17,771 nucleotides of DNA. Source: Candidatus Daviesbacteria bacterium (lineage in GTDB: Bacteria > Patescibacteriota > Microgenomatia > Daviesbacterales > UBA10151). Position 1 is the first letter of the stretch; each line of letters starts with the position of its first letter. Under the pieces are notes generated by a model that was given only the letters and a program-made list of their open reading frames with translations, searched no databases and was not told where the DNA came from. The stretch spans positions 1-17,771 of the forward strand of contig DOWS01000024.1 in the NCBI GenBank assembly GCA_003519445.1. The letters are read 5' to 3'. The translations under genes and the position numbers were made by a program. This document shows, piece after piece, positions 1-6,830 of this stretch.

Positions 1-374
1 ATGGAGTTTTGAAACGGGTTCATCATACCGGGTCTTAATCTTCGGTTCGGCGATCTTTCCAAAAATTCCCTTGCAGTCATTTTCAGGCCTAAATTTTCAA
101 GTTGATGGTAAAGGACATTTTGCGACCCTCCGGGAAGCAGACCAACAGGCCGAACTTCTTTCCTGTCATGCATCATCTGCAGGAAAGACCTAATTGAACC
201 GTCACCCCCTGCAAGTATTATCCTGCGCGGAAAAGGTTGATATATCCGGGAAGGAGGGATGATATCACAAAAGCTGTGACCCGCGGGTAGAAGCCATAGC
301 ATACCCGTTGCCCTTTCTATTATTGGTTTGGGGGCATGGGGATTAGCATATATGCCAAGTTCAAGTACAGCCAT
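1..374 (-). CDS. Diacylglycerol-kinase-like lipid kinase, catalytic domain (partial, runs off the window)
   Basis: The reading frame opens at an ATG (372-374) and stays open for 124 codons to the window edge, so the C-terminal part is missing. Residues 56-60 read GGDGS and residues 81-86 read PGGSQN, which match the nucleotide-binding GGDG(T/S) and P-x-G-(T/S)-x-N motifs of the diacylglycerol kinase / NAD kinase fold. Family members phosphorylate lipids such as diacylglycerol with ATP at the membrane; the substrate here is not visible. The start lies 14 nt after the dinB stop on the same strand, so it is probably the last gene of the dinB operon. No Shine-Dalgarno sequence is seen before the ATG. 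It could instead be a related sphingosine- or NAD-kinase-like enzyme. Confidence 0.72.
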   Translation of the reverse strand, partial: MAVLELGIYANPHAPKPIIERATGMLWLLPAGHSFCDIIPPSRIYQPFPRRIILAGGDGSIRSFLQMMHDRKEVRPVGLLPGGSQNVLYHQLENLGLKMTAREFLERSPNRRLRPGMMNPFQNS

Positions 375-388
375 AGTTCAGGATTGTA

Positions 389-1612
389 TCATAATTTAAA
401 CCTTCTGTCTGAAAGATAAGGATTAGGCGCTCTTTTTATGGAAGTAGAGTTTAGTAATACACCCCGTTGCAGGGTAAAACTACCAAATTTATTATTGATT
501 TGATCCATCACCTCATTGATTACTTCTTTTTTCAGGAAATTCAGGTTACATGGGGTTTGCGATTTTAAATTAGATACAGATACCCCGATCATTCTAATTC
601 TATCTTTAGTCCAGATATTTTGAAATATCCCCCAAGCACTTTGAAATATTTCCAGACCGTCATTGGTATGCGGGGTCGTAGTTTGCATACTATCGCTACG
701 GAATACACCTGGGGGGTGGATTAGGTAGGCACCTAGGGTATCAGATCCATATCTGAACCAACAACTGATTGTTTTACCGATCAGATTTTTGGATCGGAGG
801 CGCATTGCCACCATTTCGCAAAGTTTTAATAAAATCTGTTTAATTTCCTGCGGATCATTTGTATCATGATAAATAGTGTGTCTGTGGCCTATTGATTTAA
901 CCTCTTCACGCTCATAAAACGGCACAATTTCTGAATGGTCTATGCCGCGAGCCGCATTATATAAAAATTGCCCATAACTTTTAAATGAAGCTAACAATGC
1001 TGGCAGGGGCGCTTTTCTTAAAGAGCAAAAATCAAAAATACCCATATTATTCAACCTTTTTTTAATTCTTGAACCAATGCCGCAAATTTCATCAAGTTCT
1101 ACTTTATCTAAAGCTTGTATGGCAGTTTGTTGATCGGGAATCATTACCAACCCATCAGGTTTCTGCAAAGATCCGGCCAGTTTAGCCATCAGTTTGTTAT
1201 AGGAAATTCCGATTGAACAGGTAATATACTCTCCTATTTCAGATTTAATTCTTCTCTTAATTTCTTTAGCTATTTCCACTGTGCCTTCTAAAAAACATTC
1301 ATCAATCGAAAATACCTCTAAGTTTGGGGAGTAATCTTTTAAAATATTTAAAAACCTTTTGGTACACTCCAGATATTTATCCGAATCCCCCTGCACCAGA
1401 ATAATATCGGGACAAAGCTTGTGGGCTTCCCAGATTTGCATGCCGGTTTTAACCCCGTATTTTTTAGCCTCAACAGAAGCTGCTCCCAAAACAGTCCGCT
1501 CCATTCTGTCCCCGCCCGTCACCCCTACAGGTTTGCCTCGTAATCTAGGATTAGCCTGCTGTTCCACAGTGGCAAAATATGAATTAAAATCAATATGTAT
1601 TATGCTTCGCAT
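389..1612 (-). CDS. dinB: DNA polymerase IV (Y-family translesion polymerase)
   Basis: A 407-residue Y-family polymerase that copies damaged DNA without proofreading. The N-terminus (HIDFNSYFATVEQ, residues 6-18) carries catalytic D8 and a probable steric gate at F13. The second catalytic pair is in SIDECF (D104, E105), and SIGISYNKLMAKLA (133-146) is the conserved palm motif. Helix-hairpin-helix residues follow near 170-200 (ELDEICGIGSRIKKRL), then the little-finger domain. Length is near the family norm (about 350-420). I see no C-terminal QxxLF-type clamp-binding motif; the protein ends in RRFKL. Position 10 is Asn, where E. coli DinB has Asp. The gene lies between an 80-residue protein and a lipid-kinase-like gene on the same strand. 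Only 3 nt separate its start codon from a 72-bp imperfect hairpin, so the ribosome-binding region is occupied by the repeat. Confidence 0.95.
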   Translation of the reverse strand: MRSIIHIDFNSYFATVEQQANPRLRGKPVGVTGGDRMERTVLGAASVEAKKYGVKTGMQIWEAHKLCPDIILVQGDSDKYLECTKRFLNILKDYSPNLEVFSIDECFLEGTVEIAKEIKRRIKSEIGEYITCSIGISYNKLMAKLAGSLQKPDGLVMIPDQQTAIQALDKVELDEICGIGSRIKKRLNNMGIFDFCSLRKAPLPALLASFKSYGQFLYNAARGIDHSEIVPFYEREEVKSIGHRHTIYHDTNDPQEIKQILLKLCEMVAMRLRSKNLIGKTISCWFRYGSDTLGAYLIHPPGVFRSDSMQTTTPHTNDGLEIFQSAWGIFQNIWTKDRIRMIGVSVSNLKSQTPCNLNFLKKEVINEVMDQINNKFGSFTLQRGVLLNSTSIKRAPNPYLSDRRFKL

Positions 1613-1615
1613 AGT

Positions 1616-1687
1616 AGTCGTCAGCTGTCAGTTTTCAGTCGTCAGATGTTTTTTAGTCTGATAGCTGAAGACTGATGACTGATAGCT
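1616..1687. repeat. Imperfect inverted repeat built from TCAG-type blocks
   Basis: Two 30-nt arms, 1616-1645 and 1658-1687, are inverted copies around a 12-nt loop (1646-1657). Twenty of 30 columns match, and all mismatches are transitions clustered in 1-3 nt blocks between conserved TCAG blocks, so several mismatches would be G-U pairs in RNA. It fills the gap between the 80-residue gene and dinB: one edge overlaps the TAG stop of the former (1686-1688), the other ends 3 nt before the dinB start. There is no T-run suited to a terminator. Confidence 0.75.
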
Positions 1688-1928
1688 ATTCTTCTTCTAC
1701 TGCCTCCAAAAACCACCTCATTTTAGAAACATCAAATTTTAATCTGTAGAAATTTCCTCCACCGGATACTGAAAAATGATAAAATACACTACTGCCATTT
1801 TTGCTGGTATGGACTAAATTAATTTTGTCTATTTTAATTTTGCGGCCATGCCAGAAAAACAAGTGAGGTTTTATGAGATTTTTTTCAAAAAGAACCCAAA
1901 CATTAATAGCTTCTTTAATTTCCGTCAT
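1686..1928 (-). CDS. 80-residue conserved-looking protein upstream of dinB (possibly DUF6504-like)
   Basis: An 80-residue protein. The middle carries a KPHLFFWHGRKIKIDKI stretch (20-36), followed by YHFSVSGGGNFYRLKFD and a final MRWFLEAVEEE, a pattern of short beta strands. From memory this resembles the DUF6504 family, whose actinobacterial members sit beside error-prone DNA polymerases; that is a tentative match and no function is established. The ATG at 1928 is supported by a promoter-like pair on the same strand (TTGACT 1965-1960, TATATA 1943-1938) ending 9 nt before it. The gene overlaps the first 56 nt of the divergent hydrolase gene at 1873, so the two starts are embedded in each other. 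Its stop lies in the hairpin repeat before dinB. It is probably co-transcribed with dinB. Confidence 0.68.
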   Translation of the reverse strand: MTEIKEAINVWVLFEKNLIKPHLFFWHGRKIKIDKINLVHTSKNGSSVFYHFSVSGGGNFYRLKFDVSKMRWFLEAVEEE

Positions 1929-3534
1929 AATATTTTTTATATACCCAAATATAACCCAAAGTCAAGAACCAGTTCCCAATAATAAATTTGGTATACACAT
2001 TATTTCTGCTACACCGGATGAGTCATCACCTGCTGCCAGTTTAGTTAATACTAATGGAGACTGGGGATATATTACTTTTCTCATAGAAAGCAAAGACAGA
2101 AATGAAAATAAATGGCAGGAGTTTTTTAATGATTTACGCCGCCGGCACTTAATTCCCATTGTCAGGCTGGCTACAAAACCGGTTAATGAGCACTGGGAGC
2201 GGCCATACGAGAAAGAATACGAAGCCTGGGCTGATTTTTTGGATAAGCTAAACTGGCCTGTCAAAAACAGGTATGTGGTAATTTACAACGAGCCAAACCA
2301 TGCCAAGGAATGGGGAAATTTCACTGACCCCAAAAATTACGCGCAAGTTCTGGATCAGATTGTCACAGCGCTTAAAAACAAAAATCAAGACTTTTTTGTA
2401 CTCAATGCCGGTTTGGATCAGGCCGCCCCTCATCAGCCTCCCCAATATTATGATGAAGAATTATTTTTGAAGGAAATGGAAAAAACAGTACCGGGAATTT
2501 TTAATAAACTGGACGGGTGGAGCTCTCATTCTTATCCCAATCCTGCTTTTGTGGGGTCACCTAATGCCTATGGCCGCGGTACTGTAAGAGGCTGGATGTG
2601 GGAACTGCAAGTTCTCCGAAATCTAGGACTGACTAAAAATCTGCCTGTATTTATTACTGAAACAGGCTGGAAAAGGAATAAGGGGTTAAGTTCGGAGATT
2701 ATTGGAGAGTATTTACAAATTGCTTTTTTAAATGCCTGGAGCAGTAATCAAATTATGGCTGTCACCCCATTTTTATTAAATTATCAGGAACCTTTGTTTG
2801 AGGACTTTTCCTTTAAAAATCCCACCAACGGATATTATCCCCAATATGAGAAAATTCAAGGTATGCCTAAAATTTCGGGTCAGCCTGTTCAGGAAAACAA
2901 AGCTGAACTTCTGCAAGGCGAGATCTACTCATCAATAGTCTCCGGACAGGATTATCAGATTTTGCTAAAATTCAAAAATACAGGCCAAAGCATCTGGAAT
3001 AGCAAAGTCAAGCTGGTAACCATTCAAGGAGGGAAAGAGCTGGGAATTGAAAATGTGACAGTTGATAAAGCGGTTGAGCCGGGACAGGAATACTCGTTTA
3101 ACCTGAAACTTAAAGCCCCGGATAGCGGCATATTTAAGGTGGCTTTGAATTTGTTTAATGAAGAAAAGCAATTTGACTCGCCAAACCTGGAATTTACCAC
3201 AGAAGTTAAGGCTCCGGTTATTTTAGTCATTAAATCAGGCTTAAAATGGAAAAAAGATTTTTCCGGGAATTATTTTTTAACAGTATCGGGCCCAATAGGA
3301 GAAAAAGTGATGACAGTAAATCTTAACAAAGAGCTGGAAGCCAGGTTCCTGCTGCCGGATTATGCTTTTGATTTTACGCTGGAGCGACCCTATTATCATC
3401 TTGTCCGATTAAGACAAACATTAAAACCGGGGGTTAATATCCTGGATTTTGGATCTCTTCAACCAGACATTTTAACCGCAATTTTAAAACCAAAACAATT
3501 TTTGCTATATTTTGATCTATTTCGTCCCAGTTGA
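1873..3534 (+). CDS. Secreted glycoside-hydrolase-like protein (clan GH-A TIM barrel) with Ig-like C-terminal domain
   Basis: A 553-residue exported protein. Residues 1-30 form a signal peptide or membrane anchor (basic start, hydrophobic 10-24). The region about 35-325 looks like a clan GH-A barrel: IYNEPN (E140 as likely acid/base, strand 4) and FITETGW (E263 as likely nucleophile, strand 7). Residues about 345-445 resemble an Ig-like/NBR1-type domain (KFKNTGQSIW, then VEPGQEYSFNLKLKAP). About 450-553 form a further beta-rich segment ending FDLFRPS. It probably cleaves or binds polysaccharide outside the cell; the substrate cannot be told. The start is supported by the signal peptide and by GTGAGG 5 nt before the ATG. 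The first 56 nt overlap the divergent 80-residue gene. The C-terminus ends abruptly without a membrane anchor or dockerin-like segment. Confidence 0.8.
   Translation: MRFFSKRTQTLIASLISVIIFFIYPNITQSQEPVPNNKFGIHIISATPDESSPAASLVNTNGDWGYITFLIESKDRNENKWQEFFNDLRRRHLIPIVRLATKPVNEHWERPYEKEYEAWADFLDKLNWPVKNRYVVIYNEPNHAKEWGNFTDPKNYAQVLDQIVTALKNKNQDFFVLNAGLDQAAPHQPPQYYDEELFLKEMEKTVPGIFNKLDGWSSHSYPNPAFVGSPNAYGRGTVRGWMWELQVLRNLGLTKNLPVFITETGWKRNKGLSSEIIGEYLQIAFLNAWSSNQIMAVTPFLLNYQEPLFEDFSFKNPTNGYYPQYEKIQGMPKISGQPVQENKAELLQGEIYSSIVSGQDYQILLKFKNTGQSIWNSKVKLVTIQGGKELGIENVTVDKAVEPGQEYSFNLKLKAPDSGIFKVALNLFNEEKQFDSPNLEFTTEVKAPVILVIKSGLKWKKDFSGNYFLTVSGPIGEKVMTVNLNKELEARFLLPDYAFDFTLERPYYHLVRLRQTLKPGVNILDFGSLQPDILTAILKPKQFLLYFDLFRPS
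1938..1965 (-). promoter_or_regulatory. Predicted promoter of the 80-residue gene / dinB operon
   Basis: On the minus strand the -35 box TTGACT (1965-1960) and the -10 box TATATA (1943-1938) are separated by 16 bp. A shifted -10, TATAAA, gives an 18-bp spacer. Only 9 nt lie between the -10 box and the ATG at 1928, predicting a nearly leaderless mRNA. The promoter lies wholly inside the signal-peptide and early coding region of the plus-strand hydrolase. Confidence 0.5.
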
Positions 3535-3559
3535 CAGAAGGTAACCAGCAGTGTAAAGT
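3531..3559 (+). promoter_or_regulatory. Predicted promoter for a small RNA
   Basis: A perfect -35 box TTGACA (3531-3536) overlaps the stop codon of the hydrolase gene. After a 17-bp spacer follows TAAAGT (3554-3559), matching 4 of 6 consensus -10 positions. Transcription would begin near 3565-3567, where the 12-bp stem of the downstream structured element begins. Confidence 0.5.
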
Positions 3560-3562
3560 GAT

Positions 3563-3660
3563 AAAACCTGTTTAAATCAAGTCGCAAGACAAGATTTACA
3601 TTAGCTTTAGAACTAGTATAAACAGGTTTTCTAAGAAAGTCCTCGCAAGGGGGCTTTTTT
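3563..3660 (+). ncRNA. Predicted small structured RNA (three-way junction plus terminator)
   Basis: The arms AAAACCTGTTTA (3563-3574) and TAAACAGGTTTT (3619-3630) form a perfect 12-bp stem. The 44 nt between split exactly into two 22-nt hairpins with no linker. The first (3575-3596) pairs AATC/GATT, has a symmetric AA/AA internal loop, then GTC/GAC closed by a GCAA tetraloop. The second (3597-3618) pairs TAC/GTA and TAG/CTA with a 2-nt bulge and an 8-nt loop. A terminator hairpin, also with a GCAA loop, follows at 3637-3660. A promoter-like pair stands directly upstream. I do not recognise a known RNA family; hammerhead core sequences are absent. It could instead be a 3' UTR structure of the hydrolase mRNA or a palindromic mobile element. 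Confidence 0.5.
3637..3660 (+). terminator. Rho-independent terminator
   Basis: AAGTCCTC (3637-3644) pairs with GGGGGCTT (3649-3656) through eight base pairs, two of them G-U, around a GCAA loop. T residues follow directly (3655-3660). It would end the hydrolase mRNA and/or the predicted small RNA. It lies between convergent genes; in the other direction the T-run is poor. Confidence 0.75.
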
Positions 3661-3683
3661 AGTGGTACGATATACATACCAAA

Positions 3684-6600
3684 TTAAGATAATTTATAGG
3701 ATTCCCCATTTTGGCCACTTTCACCATGGATAATATCATTATAGTGACCTGCGGGGTTATGGCTTCCTGCAACAATAACATCTTCATCTTTTTCCCTGAC
3801 TAACACAAACTTAATATAACCTCTCCAGATTATTGCATCTCTCATTTTTTTTATTGCCTCCTCCATTAAATTTTCAGCTAATTGTCTGTCTATATCCCTA
3901 GAATAGAGCGGTTCAATAACTAAAGTTGGTTGCTCTCTATAAAAAGTGCCCAACATAATTATTTTCCTAGCCTTGGGGCGGCTAAAACCGGCCTCATAAA
4001 TTTCACCTGAAGGAAGTTCAATTTTAACCTTATTCTTACCTTCGTCAATCTCCACCTTGGCACTATTTAATACATCATCCGGTAAATCAAGACGGGAGGA
4101 TAATTCAACAATACATAAAGCTTTAATATGGCTATCAAATACATAGCCAAGCAGTGCTTTATTAAGCTCTCCTGTAGATTCAAAATTCTGACACGAGGAT
4201 GAAACAGGATACTTGCCTATTTCTAGAAGGGTTTTTGGGTGATCTGTATAAAATGTCAGGTAGGTATGCCTTTGGGATTCTACCTCCTCCTCTTGTTCTA
4301 AAATCCTGTTAAGCTGATCTCTAATAAACTGATCCATATCAAGAGATACTAATTCAAGGTTATAGAGCTCTGGCCATTTGTCCTTGATGTTTGAAATTAA
4401 CCTGTCTAGACTTGAATAGATTTCAGTCGGACTCTTTCTATCGAAAAACATTGTTTTAAAAAACTGCGACAGGGCTATTAACTGAGTTATATGCTCACTG
4501 GATAAGCTTGAAGCTAATTCCTGTCTAAATTGGCCAAAATTAACGGGTTCCTTTTCACTCGATAAATAATTACCTAGCACCTTAATTACCAATTTTCTTT
4601 GATCATATGAAAGATTGCTTAATTCCTCCAGCCGGAATAACTGATCAAAATGGAAATGACCTTCTTCTGATAATCTTACCCTCAATTCATGCTGGAGAGA
4701 TGCTCGATCTATCTCATTATGCTCTCTTTTTGTTTCTAAAACAGTATTAAAATGCGGGAATTTTCCACGCCATAAATTAAGGAGGCGGATCTTTTCAGCA
4801 TTATTTCTTGCTCTTATCATTGGTTTAAGCTGCTCTCGGGTTAAACCGTTTGTTAGATCATATCTTTTAGCCGCATAAGTTCCCTTTATCATGCTCTCTA
4901 TGATATTGCCCAGAAGAGGTAAACCTTCAGGGTAAATTGATTGATAATGTAAAGCCAAGGTTAAAAGAGAGCCGATTTCCTGATTCCATGATTCAGCAAA
5001 ATTTTGAAATTCCTGAAAGGTGATTCCTTTATCCTTTAAACCCACAATGCCAAGAAATCGATCAAGCGCTTCTTGTTCGGTCTTTCGCAGTTCTGATCCT
5101 ACCCCAAGCATAAATCCGGTGCTAAACTGTAGAGTATTTGGCAGAACGTGATATTTCTCCTGTAATGCTTTAAGATTATCTATATGGGATGATAGTAGTG
5201 CTTTTCCTCCCAATTCCTCTGGCACTCTATTTAAAAGATCTAGTGTTCTAAACCATCGGATCAGTCGTTCATTGAAATCTTGAATTATCTTTAATTCGAC
5301 CCTTGGTCTAAATGGCAGCGCAAGATTTTTGAATAATCCCGGGTATTCGTTAGCCAATCTAACAAATACAGGAGAGAGTGTTTCTTGTTGTTGATTGGTT
5401 AGATTCCAGCTCTTTATTACCAGCGGGTCAATGCCTAAAATAAAACCCGCTGCCAGTATAGGTAAATCATCCGCTTTCTCAAGAATTAACAGCGAAAGAG
5501 GGTTATTTGGATCTGTTAAAAAAGCTCCAAGTATACTCACATAGTCATCCCTTAAGCGATTATCGGAAATTCTTTTTAGTGTTGACCTAATTTTTTCTTT
5601 TAGACTGACTGGAAGTTTCGCCTCGGGAGCATTATGTGGGTTGCTAAAAAACTCTAGCAGACTGGTATACTTGTACTTATCCTTAGCAACTAATAGGATG
5701 GCTTTATCAACCAGATCCTCATATCCAACCTGATTTGAAGGTTCAGTAAAATACTCTACAAGATCAGCAGCTGCTTCTCTATCTCCTCTTAAAACTAAAT
5801 CATGGCTTTCTTCAAATACCCTCTTGAACTGTTCTTCTCTTCCAATCCTATTTTCGGGAAAGCGGAAAAATGCTAAGAAATACTTTCTTCTATAACGATC
5901 TCTTTCTGCAGCAATTTTTGCTAATACTCTTTCTACTAAATCTTTTTGGCCTACCTGATTTTCAGGAAACTTAATAAAGTCTAAAAGAAATTCAGAAAAA
6001 ATAGAATCCGTAGACAACTCTTCTTGAACAACAACTGCCAATGTTTTATTAAAAAGATCCTCTCGGCCGTGTCGATTTTGGGGATTCTCGAAGAATTTTA
6101 TAAGCATATTTGCAACTCCATAAGGATGTCCTCCCTGAAGGTTGTGACTTGCTTCATCTAAAGTTTCCTCCATCATCTTCTCTCTGCCAATTTGATTGGC
6201 AGGGTTTGTAAGAAATACCAAACTGTCAGGATCGTTTTTGAAATACTCCATGTTATGTAGCGCATGTTTAAAACGCTCGGGATAACGCTGTTGATTCATA
6301 GGATCGTTGAAAAATTTATAAAGCATCCATAATTGATCATCGTAGTACTCAAGAGCAAAATCAGCTATCATATATCTATACAACCTTTGTCTCTCTGCCG
6401 GCATATTTTGCTCTGGGGATGTAACTTGAGAAACTGATTCCAGGATTCTGTCTTGCCTGCTGGGATGTGGGGCGGCTACCAAATGAGATAGGATTATATA
6501 TGATTCGTTGTTTGGCAATATATGAGGATTAGCTAGAAAACTACGGGCTCGGGGTGAAATCTGATTGTATCTGTCCCAGTCTATTTGCTCACCTTGGGCA

Positions 6601-6701
6601 AGATTTGACATCAAATCTCTTACTTGTAATGAGGTCTGGCCGTAATCAACAACAGCTGCTCTTTCTTCAACCTTTCTAGAAGTATCTTGTGCGGCCTCCA
6701 T
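3684..6701 (-). CDS. Large repeat protein of unknown function (1005 residues)
   Basis: I do not recognise this protein as a whole. No signal peptide or membrane segment is visible, so it is probably cytoplasmic. About eight repeats of 33-43 residues share the core [FY][FL]xxPxN[QR]xG[RQ]E: their prolines are at 134, 167, 207, 246, 282, 321, 355 and 398, with a degenerate copy near P59. They are predicted mostly helical and could form an alpha-solenoid. A second motif appears twice (GFILGIDP near 419-426, GFMLGVGS near 529-536). The last 190 residues look like a separate mixed alpha/beta domain with GKYPVSSSCQNF (829-840) and ALLGYVFDSHIKAL (849-862), ending in a Gly/Asn-rich tail. A consensus TATAAT ends 10 nt before the ATG, supporting this start. 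It stands alone, convergent with the predicted small RNA and divergent from tRNA-His. Confidence 0.85.
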   Translation of the reverse strand: MEAAQDTSRKVEERAAVVDYGQTSLQVRDLMSNLAQGEQIDWDRYNQISPRARSFLANPHILPNNESYIILSHLVAAPHPSRQDRILESVSQVTSPEQNMPAERQRLYRYMIADFALEYYDDQLWMLYKFFNDPMNQQRYPERFKHALHNMEYFKNDPDSLVFLTNPANQIGREKMMEETLDEASHNLQGGHPYGVANMLIKFFENPQNRHGREDLFNKTLAVVVQEELSTDSIFSEFLLDFIKFPENQVGQKDLVERVLAKIAAERDRYRRKYFLAFFRFPENRIGREEQFKRVFEESHDLVLRGDREAAADLVEYFTEPSNQVGYEDLVDKAILLVAKDKYKYTSLLEFFSNPHNAPEAKLPVSLKEKIRSTLKRISDNRLRDDYVSILGAFLTDPNNPLSLLILEKADDLPILAAGFILGIDPLVIKSWNLTNQQQETLSPVFVRLANEYPGLFKNLALPFRPRVELKIIQDFNERLIRWFRTLDLLNRVPEELGGKALLSSHIDNLKALQEKYHVLPNTLQFSTGFMLGVGSELRKTEQEALDRFLGIVGLKDKGITFQEFQNFAESWNQEIGSLLTLALHYQSIYPEGLPLLGNIIESMIKGTYAAKRYDLTNGLTREQLKPMIRARNNAEKIRLLNLWRGKFPHFNTVLETKREHNEIDRASLQHELRVRLSEEGHFHFDQLFRLEELSNLSYDQRKLVIKVLGNYLSSEKEPVNFGQFRQELASSLSSEHITQLIALSQFFKTMFFDRKSPTEIYSSLDRLISNIKDKWPELYNLELVSLDMDQFIRDQLNRILEQEEEVESQRHTYLTFYTDHPKTLLEIGKYPVSSSCQNFESTGELNKALLGYVFDSHIKALCIVELSSRLDLPDDVLNSAKVEIDEGKNKVKIELPSGEIYEAGFSRPKARKIIMLGTFYREQPTLVIEPLYSRDIDRQLAENLMEEAIKKMRDAIIWRGYIKFVLVREKDEDVIVAGSHNPAGHYNDIIHGESGQNGESYKLS

Positions 6702-6711
6702 ATCTGGAATA

Positions 6712-6717
6712 ATTATA
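6712..6717 (-). promoter_or_regulatory. -10 box of the 1005-residue gene
   Basis: TATAAT on the minus strand (6717-6712) ends 10 nt before the ATG at 6701, so the mRNA would have a leader of only a few bases. No good -35 box is found 16-18 bp upstream (ACCACT at 17 bp). Confidence 0.4.
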
Positions 6718-6753
6718 CCCTACTTATACTTTTTAGTGGTAGAATATACTAAC

Positions 6754-6829
6754 GGTGGCTGTAGCTCAAAAGTAGAGCGTCTGTTTGTGGAACAGAAAGT
6801 AGCGGGAGCGTTACCCGTCAGCCACCCCA
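6754..6829 (+). tRNA. tRNA-His(GTG) with abnormal D- and T-loops
   Basis: An 8-bp acceptor stem (6754-6761 with 6819-6826) includes the extra G-1:C73 pair diagnostic of tRNA-His, and CCA is encoded (6827-6829). T8 and A9 are followed by a D stem GCTC/GAGC, an anticodon stem TCTGT/ACAGA and loop TTGTGGA with anticodon GTG. The T stem is GCGGG/CCCGT with one G-U pair. The loops are odd: the D-loop is AAAAGTA (7 nt, no G18-G19 pair) and the T-loop is AGCGTTA, where TTCRANN is expected, so T54, T55 and A58 are lost. It is either a functional tRNA with a non-standard elbow, a decaying copy, or a tRNA-like element. The hydrolase gene on the other strand ends 2 nt away. Confidence 0.8.
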
Positions 6830-6830
6830 A

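Noticed and set aside
3563..3630. Hammerhead ribozyme or SRP RNA at the three-way junction
   Set aside because: The hammerhead CTGANGA and GAAA core is absent, and the SRP domain IV loop pattern does not fit the symmetric AA/AA loop and GCAA tetraloop.
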